Numbered from the stretch's first letter, positions 8,737 to 17,826 are shown. The stretch: DNA of 36,255 nucleotides from Pseudomonadota bacterium (GCA_023430625.1 JAEZAA010000270.1:1-36255), one strand, 5' to 3'. Numbers and translations: made by a program. Notes: a model not told the origin generated them from the letters alone.

Positions 8737-8762
8737 AAGGGGCGCGCCAACGTGCGCCCCTT
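8737..8762. other. Perfect stem-loop between the czcI-like gene and czcC
   Basis: Nine-bp arms (AAGGGGCGC / GCGCCCCTT) with an 8-base loop lie in the 96-base gap inside the metal-efflux operon. There is no T-tract on the minus strand, so full termination is unlikely. RNA processing or partial read-through that makes more CzcI-like product is possible. Confidence 0.5.
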
Positions 8763-8797
8763 TGGCGGTCGATGTGTTCCGATGAAACGGAGAAAGA

Positions 8798-9172
8798 TCA
8801 GGCGCGTTTTGGCGGGTAGTCGATCCGACTAATGATCAAGGGCAGCAACAGGGGTGGATGCGTGACGAACCACATGTTGCCGAACCCGCCCACCGACACC
8901 GCTAACAACTCGGCGGTGGCGCAGCCACTACAGTGGGAATGGGCGTGGATGTGAATACCGGTTTGGTCGCATTTTTCCGGCAGTCCATGGTGATAGTGAT
9001 AATGCTCGCTCGAGGCACTCGGCTCCGCAACGAGTGGAAACGGCGTCGGTTGGCTGGCCAAGGATAATTCCATTCCGGCGAACGACGGCTGAACGACGGA
9101 CGCCTGCGCGCCTCCGACCAAACCGGCGGCCAGGATGAGGATGGCGAGTATCATCGACAGAGGCTTTGGCAT
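8798..9172 (-). CDS. Small His/Cys-rich exported protein, CzcI-like
   Basis: A 124-aa protein with a signal peptide (about residues 1-24, cut near AQA). A metal-ligand cluster follows: His57, 59, 61, 62, Cys68, His74, 76, 78, 80, and a Cys81-X2-Cys84 pair. After that come a hydrophobic stretch (105-114) and a basic, Pro-containing tail (SRIDYPPKRA). This is the layout of CzcI, a periplasmic protein encoded first in czcICBA operons and implicated in controlling induction. Sequence similarity is loose and it could equally be grouped with other small CxxC/His-rich exported proteins such as DUF2946. The ribosome site is weak. It is the first gene of the efflux operon. Confidence 0.7.
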   Translation of the reverse strand: MPKPLSMILAILILAAGLVGGAQASVVQPSFAGMELSLASQPTPFPLVAEPSASSEHYHYHHGLPEKCDQTGIHIHAHSHCSGCATAELLAVSVGGFGNMWFVTHPPLLLPLIISRIDYPPKRA

Positions 9173-9331
9173 CGAGTGTTCAGAGCGACCCGTGGGACAG
9201 CAAATGGACGCTCAGTCTGTACTCTCACACCTATCTGGTCAAGCCGTGCCGGCGTGGCACCGACCTCAGCCCTCGGCGTCAGCCTATTTCAGCCACACCC
9301 ATGGCCGGCATGCTCCATCGGCAAGACCGGC

Positions 9332-10303
9332 TCAATCCAGCAAAAATTCCGGTCCGAATCGCTCGCTCATCTGCCGGGTGGCTCGCACCAGTGCATCGAC
9401 GATGGCCGGCTCCGAGGCGGAATGGCCGGCATCACGGATGATCTGCAACTCGGATCCCGGCCAGGCCTCGTTGAGGGCAAACGCATTGTCGATGGGGCAC
9501 ACCATGTCATAGCGGCCATGCACAATAATGCCGGGAATCCCGCTCAGGCGATGGGCATCACGCAGGATCTGGCCTGGCTCCAGAAAAGCCTGATTCATGA
9601 AGTAGTGGCACTCGATGCGCGCAAGTGAGATGGCCACATGGGGGTGCCCGAAATGCTCCACCACGGCCTGATTGGGATGCAGTGTGGCGCAACGGCCCTC
9701 CCAGATGGACCAGGTCTTGGCGGCCTGAATCCGCTCCAGTTCGTTATCGCTGGTCAGGCGCTTGTAGTAGGCCGCCGTAAAGTTATCCCGCTCGGCTTCG
9801 GGAATCAGTGCCTCAAAACTCTTCCAGTAATCGGGAAACACACGGGCGGCCCCGCCGGGCTGATAGAACCAGTCCAGATCCTCCTGGCGGCACAGGAAGA
9901 TCCCCCGCAACACCAGCCCCAATACCCGCTCCGGGTGAGTCTGGGCATACACCAGGCTCAGGGTTGAGCCCCAGGATCCCCCGAACAGAAGCCAACGCTC
10001 GATGCCAAGATGGGTACGAATCTGCTCCATGTCCGCCACCAGGTTCTGGGTGGTGTTGCCGCGCAGCTCCGCCAGTGGCGTCGAACGACCCGCGCCACGC
10101 TGATCAAAGAGGATGATGCGATAGCGCTCCGCGTCGAAATAACGCCTCAATGATTCCTGACAGCCAGCACCAGGCCCGCCATGTACCACCAGGACCGGAA
10201 TGCCCTCAGGGCTGCCTGACTCCTCGACATAGAGCGTATGAATGTCATCGACCGCCAAATGATATTCGGCATTGGGGCGTATCTCGGGGTAGAGCGTCAG
10301 CAT
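9332..10303 (-). CDS. pip: Proline iminopeptidase (S33 family)
   Basis: Cytoplasmic aminopeptidase that removes N-terminal proline, alpha/beta-hydrolase fold, 323 aa. It shows the oxyanion HGGPG at 41-45, DQRGAGRS at 67-74, nucleophile Ser110 in GGSWGS, Asp266 in HGRYDMVCP and His294 in DAGHS. These match the spacing of the Serratia enzyme triad. The start at 10303 is chosen because AAGGA lies 6 bases upstream and MLTLYPEI is the usual family N-terminus. An alternative start 7 codons earlier lacks this. The gene is monocistronic, separated from typA by a terminator. Confidence 0.95.
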   Translation of the reverse strand: MLTLYPEIRPNAEYHLAVDDIHTLYVEESGSPEGIPVLVVHGGPGAGCQESLRRYFDAERYRIILFDQRGAGRSTPLAELRGNTTQNLVADMEQIRTHLGIERWLLFGGSWGSTLSLVYAQTHPERVLGLVLRGIFLCRQEDLDWFYQPGGAARVFPDYWKSFEALIPEAERDNFTAAYYKRLTSDNELERIQAAKTWSIWEGRCATLHPNQAVVEHFGHPHVAISLARIECHYFMNQAFLEPGQILRDAHRLSGIPGIIVHGRYDMVCPIDNAFALNEAWPGSELQIIRDAGHSASEPAIVDALVRATRQMSERFGPEFLLD

Positions 10304-10383
10304 GAGCAGTCCTTTTCCAGTCAACGAACGAGACTCTCATACTATACGGAGGACGGGACGGAAACGAAGACAGCTCCACAAAC

Positions 10384-10413
10384 AAAAAAACGGCAGGATC
10401 AACCTGCCGTTTT
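10384..10413 (-). terminator. Intrinsic terminator of typA
   Basis: The stem CGGCAGG / CCTGCCG with a 5-base loop is extended by A/T pairs. On the minus strand it ends in seven T. It lies 60 bases past the typA stop and upstream of the pip start. Confidence 0.92.
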
Positions 10414-10472
10414 CGGGTACCGCTGTTGGACGCCGGTGCGGACTATTGAGGCCTGCACCGTCATAAAGCAGC

Positions 10473-12287
10473 TTAGGCGGAACGCTCCGCGCGCTTGCGC
10501 TCGTGCTCCTTGAGGAACTTCTTGCGCAGGCGGATCGCCTTGGGCGTTACTTCCACCAGCTCGTCGTCCTCGATGAACTCCAGCGCCTGTTCCAGGGAGT
10601 GCTTGATCGGCGGCGTCAGGATGATGTTCTCATCGGAGCCGGCGGCACGGATGTTGGTCAGCTGCTTGGCCTTGGTGGGATTCACCACCAAGTCGTTGTC
10701 GCGGCTGTGAAGACCGATGATCATGCCTTCATAGACCTCAACACCCGGATCTACGAACAGGCGACCTCGCTCCTGCAGGTTGAACAGGGCATAGCCCAGC
10801 ACCTTGCCGTTGACCATGGACACCATCACGCCGTTAATCCGGCCGGCGTTGACACCTTCCTTGACCGGACCGAAATGGTCGAAGACGTGAGTCAGGATGC
10901 CGCTGCCGGACGTCAGGGTCATGAACAGGGAACGGAAGCCGATCAGGCCACGGGCCGGCATGACGAAGTCGAGACGCACCCGACCCTTGCCATCCAGCAC
11001 CATGTTCTGCAGTTCGGCTCGGCGGTTACCCATCTCTTCCATGATGGAGCCCTGGTGCTGCTCCTCGATGTCGATCACCACCTGCTCGTACGGCTCCTGA
11101 ATCTCGCCGTTGACTTCCTTGGTCACAACTTCCGGACGGGACACGCCCAGCTCGAAGCCTTCGCGGCGCATGGTTTCGATCAGTACGGACAAGTGCAGCT
11201 CACCACGGCCGGAGACCACGAACTTATCCGGTGAGTCGCCCTGCTCCACGCGCAACGCCACGTTGTGAATCAGCTCCTTCTCCAGGCGATCCTTGATGTT
11301 GCGGCTGGTGACGAACTTGCCGTCCTTGCCCGCGAAGGGCGAGTCGTTGACCTGGAAGGTCATGCTCACCGTGGGCTCGTCGACAGTTAGAGGGGGCAGC
11401 ATTTCGGGCGCGGCCGGATCGCAGATGGTGTCGGAAATATTCAGGCTGTCGATCCCGGTGATACAGATAATGTCACCGGCCTGGGCTTCGGGCACTTCCG
11501 TCCGTTCCAGTCCCAGGTAGCCCATGACACTCAATACGCGGCCGTTACGCTTCTTGCCTTCGATGTCCAGAATGGCCACCGGCGTATTGGTCTTGACCTT
11601 GCCTCGGGTAATCCGGCCAATCCCGATCACGCCCACGTAGCTGCTGTAATCCAGGGCACTGATCTGCATCTGGAAAGGACCTTCGGGATCCACCTGGGGC
11701 GGACTGACCTTCTCCACGATCATTTCGAACAGAGGAGCCATGTCTTCCGCCAGGTTATCCGGCGACAAACCGGCGATGCCGTTGAGCGCTGAGGCATAGA
11801 TGATGGGGAAATCGAGCTGCTCCTCGGTTGCACCCAGACGGTCAAACAGGTCAAACACTTCGTTGACGACCCAGTCCGGACGCGCACCAGGACGATCCAC
11901 CTTGTTGACCACAACAATCGGATTCAAACCGCGCTGGAAGGCTTTTTGGGTTACGAAACGGGTCTGGGGCATGGGACCGTCCACCGCGTCCACCAGCAAC
12001 AGAACCGAGTCCACCATGGACAGTACGCGCTCCACCTCACCGCCGAAGTCGGCGTGTCCGGGCGTATCCACGATATTGATGCGGTAGTCCTTCCAGTTGA
12101 TGGCCGTGTTCTTGGCCAGAATAGTGATGCCGCGCTCACGCTCCTGGTCGTTGGAATCCATCACACGCTCTGCGCCGACGTCGCGACGATTGAGAGTACC
12201 GGACTGCTGCAGAAGCTTGTCAACCAGAGTCGTCTTGCCGTGGTCGACGTGCGCGATGATGGCGATATTACGGAGCTTGTTTATCAC
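10473..12287 (-). CDS. typA: Translational GTPase TypA/BipA
   Basis: Ribosome-binding GTPase of the EF-G/EF-Tu superfamily, active in ribosome assembly and in stress and low-temperature growth. 604 aa, normal length. The G-domain motifs are all visible: AHVDHGKT (12-19), the RGITI switch, DTPGHADF and NKVDRPGARPDWV. EF-Tu domain 2, the EF-G domain III/V-like regions and the BipA-specific C-terminal domain follow. The frame stays open to a TTG at 12302. I prefer the GTG at 12287 because translation then begins MINKLRNIAIIAHVDHG, the usual BipA N-terminus. The C-terminus is very basic (KKFLKEHERKRAERSA). It is divergent from glnA. Confidence 0.95.
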   Translation of the reverse strand: MINKLRNIAIIAHVDHGKTTLVDKLLQQSGTLNRRDVGAERVMDSNDQERERGITILAKNTAINWKDYRINIVDTPGHADFGGEVERVLSMVDSVLLLVDAVDGPMPQTRFVTQKAFQRGLNPIVVVNKVDRPGARPDWVVNEVFDLFDRLGATEEQLDFPIIYASALNGIAGLSPDNLAEDMAPLFEMIVEKVSPPQVDPEGPFQMQISALDYSSYVGVIGIGRITRGKVKTNTPVAILDIEGKKRNGRVLSVMGYLGLERTEVPEAQAGDIICITGIDSLNISDTICDPAAPEMLPPLTVDEPTVSMTFQVNDSPFAGKDGKFVTSRNIKDRLEKELIHNVALRVEQGDSPDKFVVSGRGELHLSVLIETMRREGFELGVSRPEVVTKEVNGEIQEPYEQVVIDIEEQHQGSIMEEMGNRRAELQNMVLDGKGRVRLDFVMPARGLIGFRSLFMTLTSGSGILTHVFDHFGPVKEGVNAGRINGVMVSMVNGKVLGYALFNLQERGRLFVDPGVEVYEGMIIGLHSRDNDLVVNPTKAKQLTNIRAAGSDENIILTPPIKHSLEQALEFIEDDELVEVTPKAIRLRKKFLKEHERKRAERSA

Positions 12288-12389
12288 AAATATACGATCC
12301 AAAAGGTGGAAAAAACGGGCCGACCAGAGAGCTCAAAAACATGCCAACTGATCAAATATTGTCCTGCTCGTGCACAGAATGGGTGGGAG

Positions 12390-12395
12390 ATTATA
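12390..12395 (-). promoter_or_regulatory. Candidate -10 box for typA
   Basis: TATAAT on the minus strand, preceded by CTG, about 100 bases before the typA start. No good -35 hexamer is seen at 17 bases, so the call is tentative. Confidence 0.4.
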
Positions 12396-12494
12396 CAGAA
12401 GTGACGGCAAAAATATACTGGGGATAACTACGCACCAATCGTTCGCCTGTTTCGCGGTCCCATTTGGCTAGACTGAAACCAACCGGACAAAAAG

Positions 12495-12509
12495 GCACCA
12501 ACTTGGTGC
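12495..12509 (+). promoter_or_regulatory. NtrC binding site 1 of glnA
   Basis: GCACCAACTTGGTGC is a perfect dyad matching the NtrC consensus GCACCA-N3-TGGTGC in all 12 specified bases. Its centre is about 138 bases upstream of the predicted sigma-54 transcription start, nearly the same as the E. coli glnAp2 site at -140. Confidence 0.93.
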
Positions 12510-12524
12510 TTAAAAGAACACTAG

Positions 12525-12539
12525 GATCCAACTTGGTGC
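12525..12539 (+). promoter_or_regulatory. NtrC binding site 2 of glnA
   Basis: GATCCAACTTGGTGC keeps one perfect half-site and a degenerate left half. Its centre is 30 bases (about three helical turns) from site 1 and near -108 from the predicted start. This matches the second E. coli enhancer site. Confidence 0.85.
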
Positions 12540-12583
12540 GAAAATAACCGCCTCTTTACACTTCTTTTGGGCAAGAGCTGCGG

Positions 12584-12595
12584 AGTGGCGCCACT
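12584..12595. promoter_or_regulatory. 12-bp palindrome upstream of the sigma-54 element
   Basis: AGTGGCGCCACT is a perfect palindrome centred about 50 bases before the predicted glnA transcription start. It could be a further regulator or IHF-independent site, or chance. It does not match NtrC. Confidence 0.3.
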
Positions 12596-12613
12596 TTGGC
12601 GCGCTAAAAAAAT

Positions 12614-12629
12614 TGGCAAGGGGTTTGCA
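12614..12629 (+). promoter_or_regulatory. Sigma-54 (-24/-12) promoter of glnA
   Basis: TGGCAAGGGGTTTGCA matches TGGCAC-N5-TTGCA with one change. The GG and GC pairs are at the required 12-base spacing. The predicted start is near 12639-12640. Confidence 0.93.
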
Positions 12630-12791
12630 TTCCTAAAATCCAGGAGCAAGGTCAACAGACTCATGATATTCTGTTGCGCCTTGTCTGAACCCCCGGTGTT
12701 CTCCTTTAACGCCTTTGCCTCCGAGCCGTCGGAACCCGTTCAAGAGAATGCATCCGGCCCCGTATACCCAACGAAAGTATGGAGTAACTCA

Positions 12792-14198
12792 ATGTCAGAG
12801 AAAACTCTGAAACTGATCAAAGATAATGACGCCAAATGGGTCGACCTGCGTTTCACGGACACCCACGGTAAGGAACAACACGTCACCATGCCCGCGCGTG
12901 ACGTTGACGCCGACATGTTCGTCGACGGCAAGATGTTCGACGGCTCCTCTATCGCGGGCTGGAAGCACATCAACGAATCCGACATGATCCTGATGCCGGA
13001 CGACAGCGCCAGCTTGCTGGACCCCTTCACGGAAGAAGCCACCGTGATCGTTCGCTGCGACATCGTGGACCCCACCAACATGCAAGGCTATGAGCGCGAC
13101 CCCCGCTCCGTTGCCCGCCGCGCGGAAGAATACCTGCGCTCCACCGGCATCGCCGACTCCGCCATGTTCGGTCCCGAGCCCGAGTTCTTCATCTTTGACT
13201 CGGTGAAGTGGGAATCCAACATGCACAGCTCCATGTACTCTATTCACTCCGAAGAAGCCGCCTGGGTTTCTCACGAAGATATGGAGCGCGCCAACGTGGG
13301 TCACCGTCCCCGCGTGAAGGGCGGTTACTTCCCGGTTCCCCCGGTCGACTCCCTGCACGAGATCCGTGGTGCCATGTGTAATGCCATGGAAGCCATGGGC
13401 CTGGTTATCGAAGTGCATCACCACGAAGTAGCCACCGCCGGTCAGTGCGAAATCGGCGTGCGCGGCAACACTCTGGTGAAGAAAGCCGACGAAGTTCAGG
13501 TGCTCAAGTACTGCGTTCATAACGTGGCACACGCCTACGGCAAGACCGCAACCTTCATGCCCAAGCCACTGGTGGGCGACAACGGTTCCGGTATGCACGT
13601 GCACATGTCCCTGCAGAAGGGCGGCGTAAACATCTTCGCTGGTGACGGCTATGCAGGCCTGAGCGAAACCGCTCTGTACTACATTGGCGGCGTCATCAAG
13701 CACGCTCGCACCCTGAACGCCTTCACCAACCCGTCCACCAACTCCTACAAGCGTCTGGTGCCGGGCTTCGAAGCGCCAGTGATGCTGGCCTACTCTGCCC
13801 GCAACCGCTCTGCCTCCATCCGGATCCCCTGGGTCAGCAGCGCCAAGGGCCGTCGTATGGAAGCACGCTTCCCCGATCCGACTGCGAACCCCTACCTGGC
13901 CTTCGCAGCTCTGATGATGGCTGGTCTGGACGGTATCCAGAACAAGATCCATCCTGGCGACGCCATGGACAAGGATCTGTACGACCTGCCCAAGGAAGAA
14001 GCCAAGGCAATCCCGACCGTGTGCCACAGCCTGGAGCAGTCCCTGGACTACCTGGAGCGCGATCATGCCTTCCTGACCAAGGGCGGCGTGTTCACCGAGG
14101 ACATGATCAACGCCTACATTGAACTCAAGCGCAAGGAAGTGGAGCGCCTGCAAATGGCGGTTCACCCGCTCGAGTTCGACATGTACTACAGCGTCTAA
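12792..14198 (+). CDS. glnA: Glutamine synthetase type I
   Basis: ATP-dependent ligation of ammonia to glutamate; a dodecameric cytoplasmic enzyme and the main ammonium-assimilation step. 468 aa, as in other GSI-beta enzymes. The beta-grasp domain contains DGSSIAGW (50-57). The catalytic domain has EPEFFIFD metal ligands (129-136), the ATP-region motif KPLVGDNGSGMHVHMS (258-273), NPSTNSYKRLVPGFEAP (313-329) and NRSASIRIP (338-346). Tyr397 in DKDLYDLP is the adenylylation site used by GlnE, so activity is probably controlled after translation. The start at 12792 has GGAG 7 bases upstream. Transcription is from the sigma-54/NtrC promoter. Confidence 0.98.
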   Translation: MSEKTLKLIKDNDAKWVDLRFTDTHGKEQHVTMPARDVDADMFVDGKMFDGSSIAGWKHINESDMILMPDDSASLLDPFTEEATVIVRCDIVDPTNMQGYERDPRSVARRAEEYLRSTGIADSAMFGPEPEFFIFDSVKWESNMHSSMYSIHSEEAAWVSHEDMERANVGHRPRVKGGYFPVPPVDSLHEIRGAMCNAMEAMGLVIEVHHHEVATAGQCEIGVRGNTLVKKADEVQVLKYCVHNVAHAYGKTATFMPKPLVGDNGSGMHVHMSLQKGGVNIFAGDGYAGLSETALYYIGGVIKHARTLNAFTNPSTNSYKRLVPGFEAPVMLAYSARNRSASIRIPWVSSAKGRRMEARFPDPTANPYLAFAALMMAGLDGIQNKIHPGDAMDKDLYDLPKEEAKAIPTVCHSLEQSLDYLERDHAFLTKGGVFTEDMINAYIELKRKEVERLQMAVHPLEFDMYYSV

Positions 14199-14225
14199 TC
14201 CCCCCAGGGATCAGCGTCTGCCGAA

Positions 14226-14254
14226 AGCCCCGCCTTGTGCGGGGCTTTTCTTTT
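14226..14254 (+). terminator. Intrinsic terminator of glnA
   Basis: The stem AGCCCCGC / GCGGGGCT has a 5-base loop and is followed by TTTCTTTT. It lies 28 bases after the glnA stop, so the next gene is mostly uncoupled from glnA. Confidence 0.92.
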
Positions 14255-14307
14255 GGGGCCGCTCTGCTAGAGTGAAAAACAATCAGGTCTTTATCGAGGT
14301 AACCGTT

Positions 14308-14901
14308 ATGACCTTTGCAGATCGCCACGGAAACACGCGCACACGCCTCTTCCGGCTAGCGCCCGTACTGCTTGCACCACTATTGTGCATTGCATTGCCA
14401 GTATCGGCTCAGGTCTACCGCTGGGTCGACAGCAAGGGCAATGTGCACTTCAGCGATCAAGCCGGTCCTGGGGCCGAACAGATTGTGGTGCCGCCGGTTT
14501 CCACCATTTCCCTGCCGCCTGCGTCGGAGAACGCCGAGTCCACGAGCTCCGACTCGGAAACAACCGAGGCCCCGGCCAACGAGCATCCGGGCTATTCCAA
14601 CCTGCGGATTACCTTTCCTGAGTCTGATTCCGCCTTCCACTCCGGCAACGGAACCTTTACCGTCACCACCGCCATTGAGCCGCCGTTAGCCCCTATCGAC
14701 GAACTGCGCCTGTTGTATGACGGCCAGGTCTACGCGGAAGGCCAGAGCGGTAACTTCCTGATGACCAATATCGACCGGGGCACTCACACCCTGCAATTAC
14801 AGGTCGTGCGCGGCAGCCAAGTCCTCCAGAGCACGGAGCCAGTCAATTTCACCATTCACCGTCCGTCACTGTTGAATCCGAACCGCCCCAAGCCGCGTTA
14901 A
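14308..14901 (+). CDS. DUF4124 domain-containing exported protein
   Basis: A 197-aa protein with a long n-region and signal peptide (hydrophobic APVLLAPLLCIALPVSA, cut near SAQ at about residue 35). The DUF4124 signature YRWVDSKGNVHFSDQAGP follows at once. Next come a Ser/Thr/Glu-rich linker (about 70-95) and a beta-rich C-terminal part (YSNLRITFPES... to VNFTIHR) that looks like one Ig-like or carbohydrate-binding style sandwich. The start ATG has GAGGT 8 bases upstream. Genes of this family sit between glnA and ntrB in several gammaproteobacteria, but no role in nitrogen control is known to me. Location is probably periplasmic. Confidence 0.85.
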   Translation: MTFADRHGNTRTRLFRLAPVLLAPLLCIALPVSAQVYRWVDSKGNVHFSDQAGPGAEQIVVPPVSTISLPPASENAESTSSDSETTEAPANEHPGYSNLRITFPESDSAFHSGNGTFTVTTAIEPPLAPIDELRLLYDGQVYAEGQSGNFLMTNIDRGTHTLQLQVVRGSQVLQSTEPVNFTIHRPSLLNPNRPKPR

Positions 14902-14912
14902 CCCCATGATCA

Positions 14913-14936
14913 GGCGGCTTACGCCCGTAAGCCGCC
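14913..14936. terminator. Stem-loop after the DUF4124 gene
   Basis: GGCGGCTTAC / GTAAGCCGCC is a perfect 10-bp stem with a 4-base loop, 12 bases past the stop. No T-tract follows, so it may stop transcription weakly or protect the 3' end. Confidence 0.55.
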
Positions 14937-15000
14937 CTAGTACCAGCCTTCCTCCGTAGCGGTCGCGCAACACCCCCCTTACGCAACCTCACGACAACAT

Positions 15001-15015
15001 GCACCATTTTGGTTC
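15001..15015 (+). promoter_or_regulatory. NtrC-like site upstream of ntrB
   Basis: GCACCATTTTGGTTC matches the NtrC dyad GCACCA-N3-TGGTGC at 11 of 12 positions. It lies where the -35 region of the TATAAT box at 15024 would be, so bound NtrC would be expected to repress. This is as known for the E. coli glnL promoter. Confidence 0.72.
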
Positions 15016-15023
15016 ATAGCCGG

Positions 15024-15029
15024 TATAAT
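15024..15029 (+). promoter_or_regulatory. Candidate -10 box of the ntrBC promoter
   Basis: A perfect TATAAT. The expected -35 position (about 15001-15006, GCACCA) is poor and overlaps the NtrC-like site. Predicted start is near 15036, giving a leader of about 220 bases. Confidence 0.55.
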
Positions 15030-15254
15030 TGGTCCAAAACCGGTCGCGGCGCCTCCCCGCAATCCATTAATGTCCTGCATCGTCCGACCTGATAGCACGC
15101 ATCTGCCCTTTTTTTGCGCCCGCATGCCCGCGAAATTGCGCCCATGGCGCGCCCCTGTGGCGCACGACTGGTTTTTTGCCCCTGCTCCACAGCAGGCACT
15201 GCCATCTTGGTTTGCTTTTTGCATTGCCTGCTCCAACCATGGAAGCCATGAACG

Positions 15255-16325
15255 ATGCTGTCGACTCACTTTCACAAAAAGATCCTGGATAACCTCTCAA
15301 CCGCCGTCCTCCTGCTGGACGACGCGCTCTGTGCCGTCTACATGAATCCGGCCGCCGAGATGCTGCTGGAAACCAGTGGCAACCGGCTCAAGGGCGCGCC
15401 GGTCCAGGACTTTTTCGTGGAGGATTCAGGCACCCTGCCAGCGTTCGAGGAGGCGCTCAGTACCGGCCACCCGTTCACCAAGCGCGAGGCGGAATTCATT
15501 CTGCACACGGGCCTGCGGATCCGCCTGGACTACACCGTGACGCCGATGCCCGGCAAACACCCCGGCCTGATGATCGAGATGCAGCCACGGGACCGGCTCC
15601 TGCGCATCAGCCGGGAAGAGGAACTGCTGTCGAAGCAGGAGACTACCCGCATCCTGGTGCGCGGCCTGGCCCATGAGATCAAGAATCCCCTGGGCGGCAT
15701 CCGGGGCGCGGCGCAACTGCTGGATCGGGAGTTGCGCGAGGAAGAGCTGCACGACTACACCCGCATCATCATTGAAGAAGCCGACCGCCTGCGCAACCTG
15801 GTGGACCGGATGCTGGGCCCCAACAAGGCCTTTCACCTGGAGCCCACCACCATTCATGAAGTGCTGGAGCGGGTGTGCAGCCTGATCGAGGCGGAGTGCG
15901 AGGACCGGATCTATCTGGAGCGGGATTACGACCCGAGCATTCCGGAGTTTGCCGGCGACAAAGAGCAGCTGATCCAGGCCTTTCTCAACATTGCCCGTAA
16001 CGCCATGCAGGCCCTTGATCAGCAGGACGCACCAAATAAGCGCATCAGCTTCCGAACCCGCGCCCTGCGCCAGTTCACCATCGGCCAGATGCGGCACCGG
16101 TTGGCGGTCCGGATCGACATCATCGATAACGGCCCGGGCATGCCCGAGTCATTTCTGAAGAACATTTTCTATCCCATGATCAGTGGCCGTCCGGAGGGGA
16201 CCGGACTCGGGTTATCCATTACCCAGAGCATCATCGGCCAGCACCGGGGTCTGGTGGAATGCGAAAGCGAGCCAGGCCGCACCAATTTTATTGTGTTCAT
16301 TCCCCTAGAACGGAAGCCCCAGTGA
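15255..16325 (+). CDS. ntrB: Nitrogen regulation sensor histidine kinase NtrB
   Basis: Cytoplasmic PII-controlled kinase/phosphatase for NtrC, 356 aa. It has an N-terminal PAS domain (about 8-110, STAVLLLDDALCAVYMNPAAE). The HisKA helix carries His140 in AHEIKNPLGGIRGAAQLL. The HATPase domain has the N box NIARNAMQAL, the G1 box DNGPGMP and the G2 box EGTGLGLSIT. There are no membrane segments, as expected for NtrB. The ATG at 15255 is preceded by GGAAG 9 bases upstream. A nearby ATG at 15248 is out of frame. It is followed 64 bases later by ntrC, so the two are probably cotranscribed. Confidence 0.95.
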   Translation: MLSTHFHKKILDNLSTAVLLLDDALCAVYMNPAAEMLLETSGNRLKGAPVQDFFVEDSGTLPAFEEALSTGHPFTKREAEFILHTGLRIRLDYTVTPMPGKHPGLMIEMQPRDRLLRISREEELLSKQETTRILVRGLAHEIKNPLGGIRGAAQLLDRELREEELHDYTRIIIEEADRLRNLVDRMLGPNKAFHLEPTTIHEVLERVCSLIEAECEDRIYLERDYDPSIPEFAGDKEQLIQAFLNIARNAMQALDQQDAPNKRISFRTRALRQFTIGQMRHRLAVRIDIIDNGPGMPESFLKNIFYPMISGRPEGTGLGLSITQSIIGQHRGLVECESEPGRTNFIVFIPLERKPQ

Positions 16326-16389
16326 CAGCATGGCGCACAGCCAGTGAAGGAACAGCGGACGCTAGGCGGACCACGCAGCGGAGATAACG

Positions 16390-17826
<1,437 letters not shown>

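Larger units (their letters stand above)
12288..12791. promoter_or_regulatory. typA-glnA divergent regulatory region
   Basis: About 500 bases hold the typA promoter on the left. On the right lies the nitrogen-controlled glnA promoter with two NtrC sites, a 12-bp palindrome and a sigma-54 element, followed by a leader of about 150 bases to the glnA ATG. An open frame runs through the leader into glnA, but the Shine-Dalgarno sequence and family length place the start at 12792. Confidence 0.8.
14902..15254. promoter_or_regulatory. ntrB upstream region
   Basis: A 353-base stretch without a supportable gene. It holds a strong stem-loop (14913-14936), an NtrC-like site (15001-15015), a TATAAT box (15024-15029), and then about 220 bases of C-rich leader before ntrB. 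Short open frames on both strands have no ribosome sites and run into ntrB. Confidence 0.6.

Noticed and set aside
9173..9331. MerR-type promoter for the efflux operon
   Set aside because: A minus-strand TTGACC is present near 9234, but no -10 at 19-20 bases and no dyad between the hexamers is seen.
12795..14165. 456-codon open frame opposite glnA
   Set aside because: Antisense to a canonical glutamine synthetase and full of His/Val/Gly with no family motif.
14979..15275. 98-codon minus-strand frame upstream of ntrB
   Set aside because: It overlaps the ntrB start and the predicted promoter, and lacks a Shine-Dalgarno sequence or homology that I recognise.
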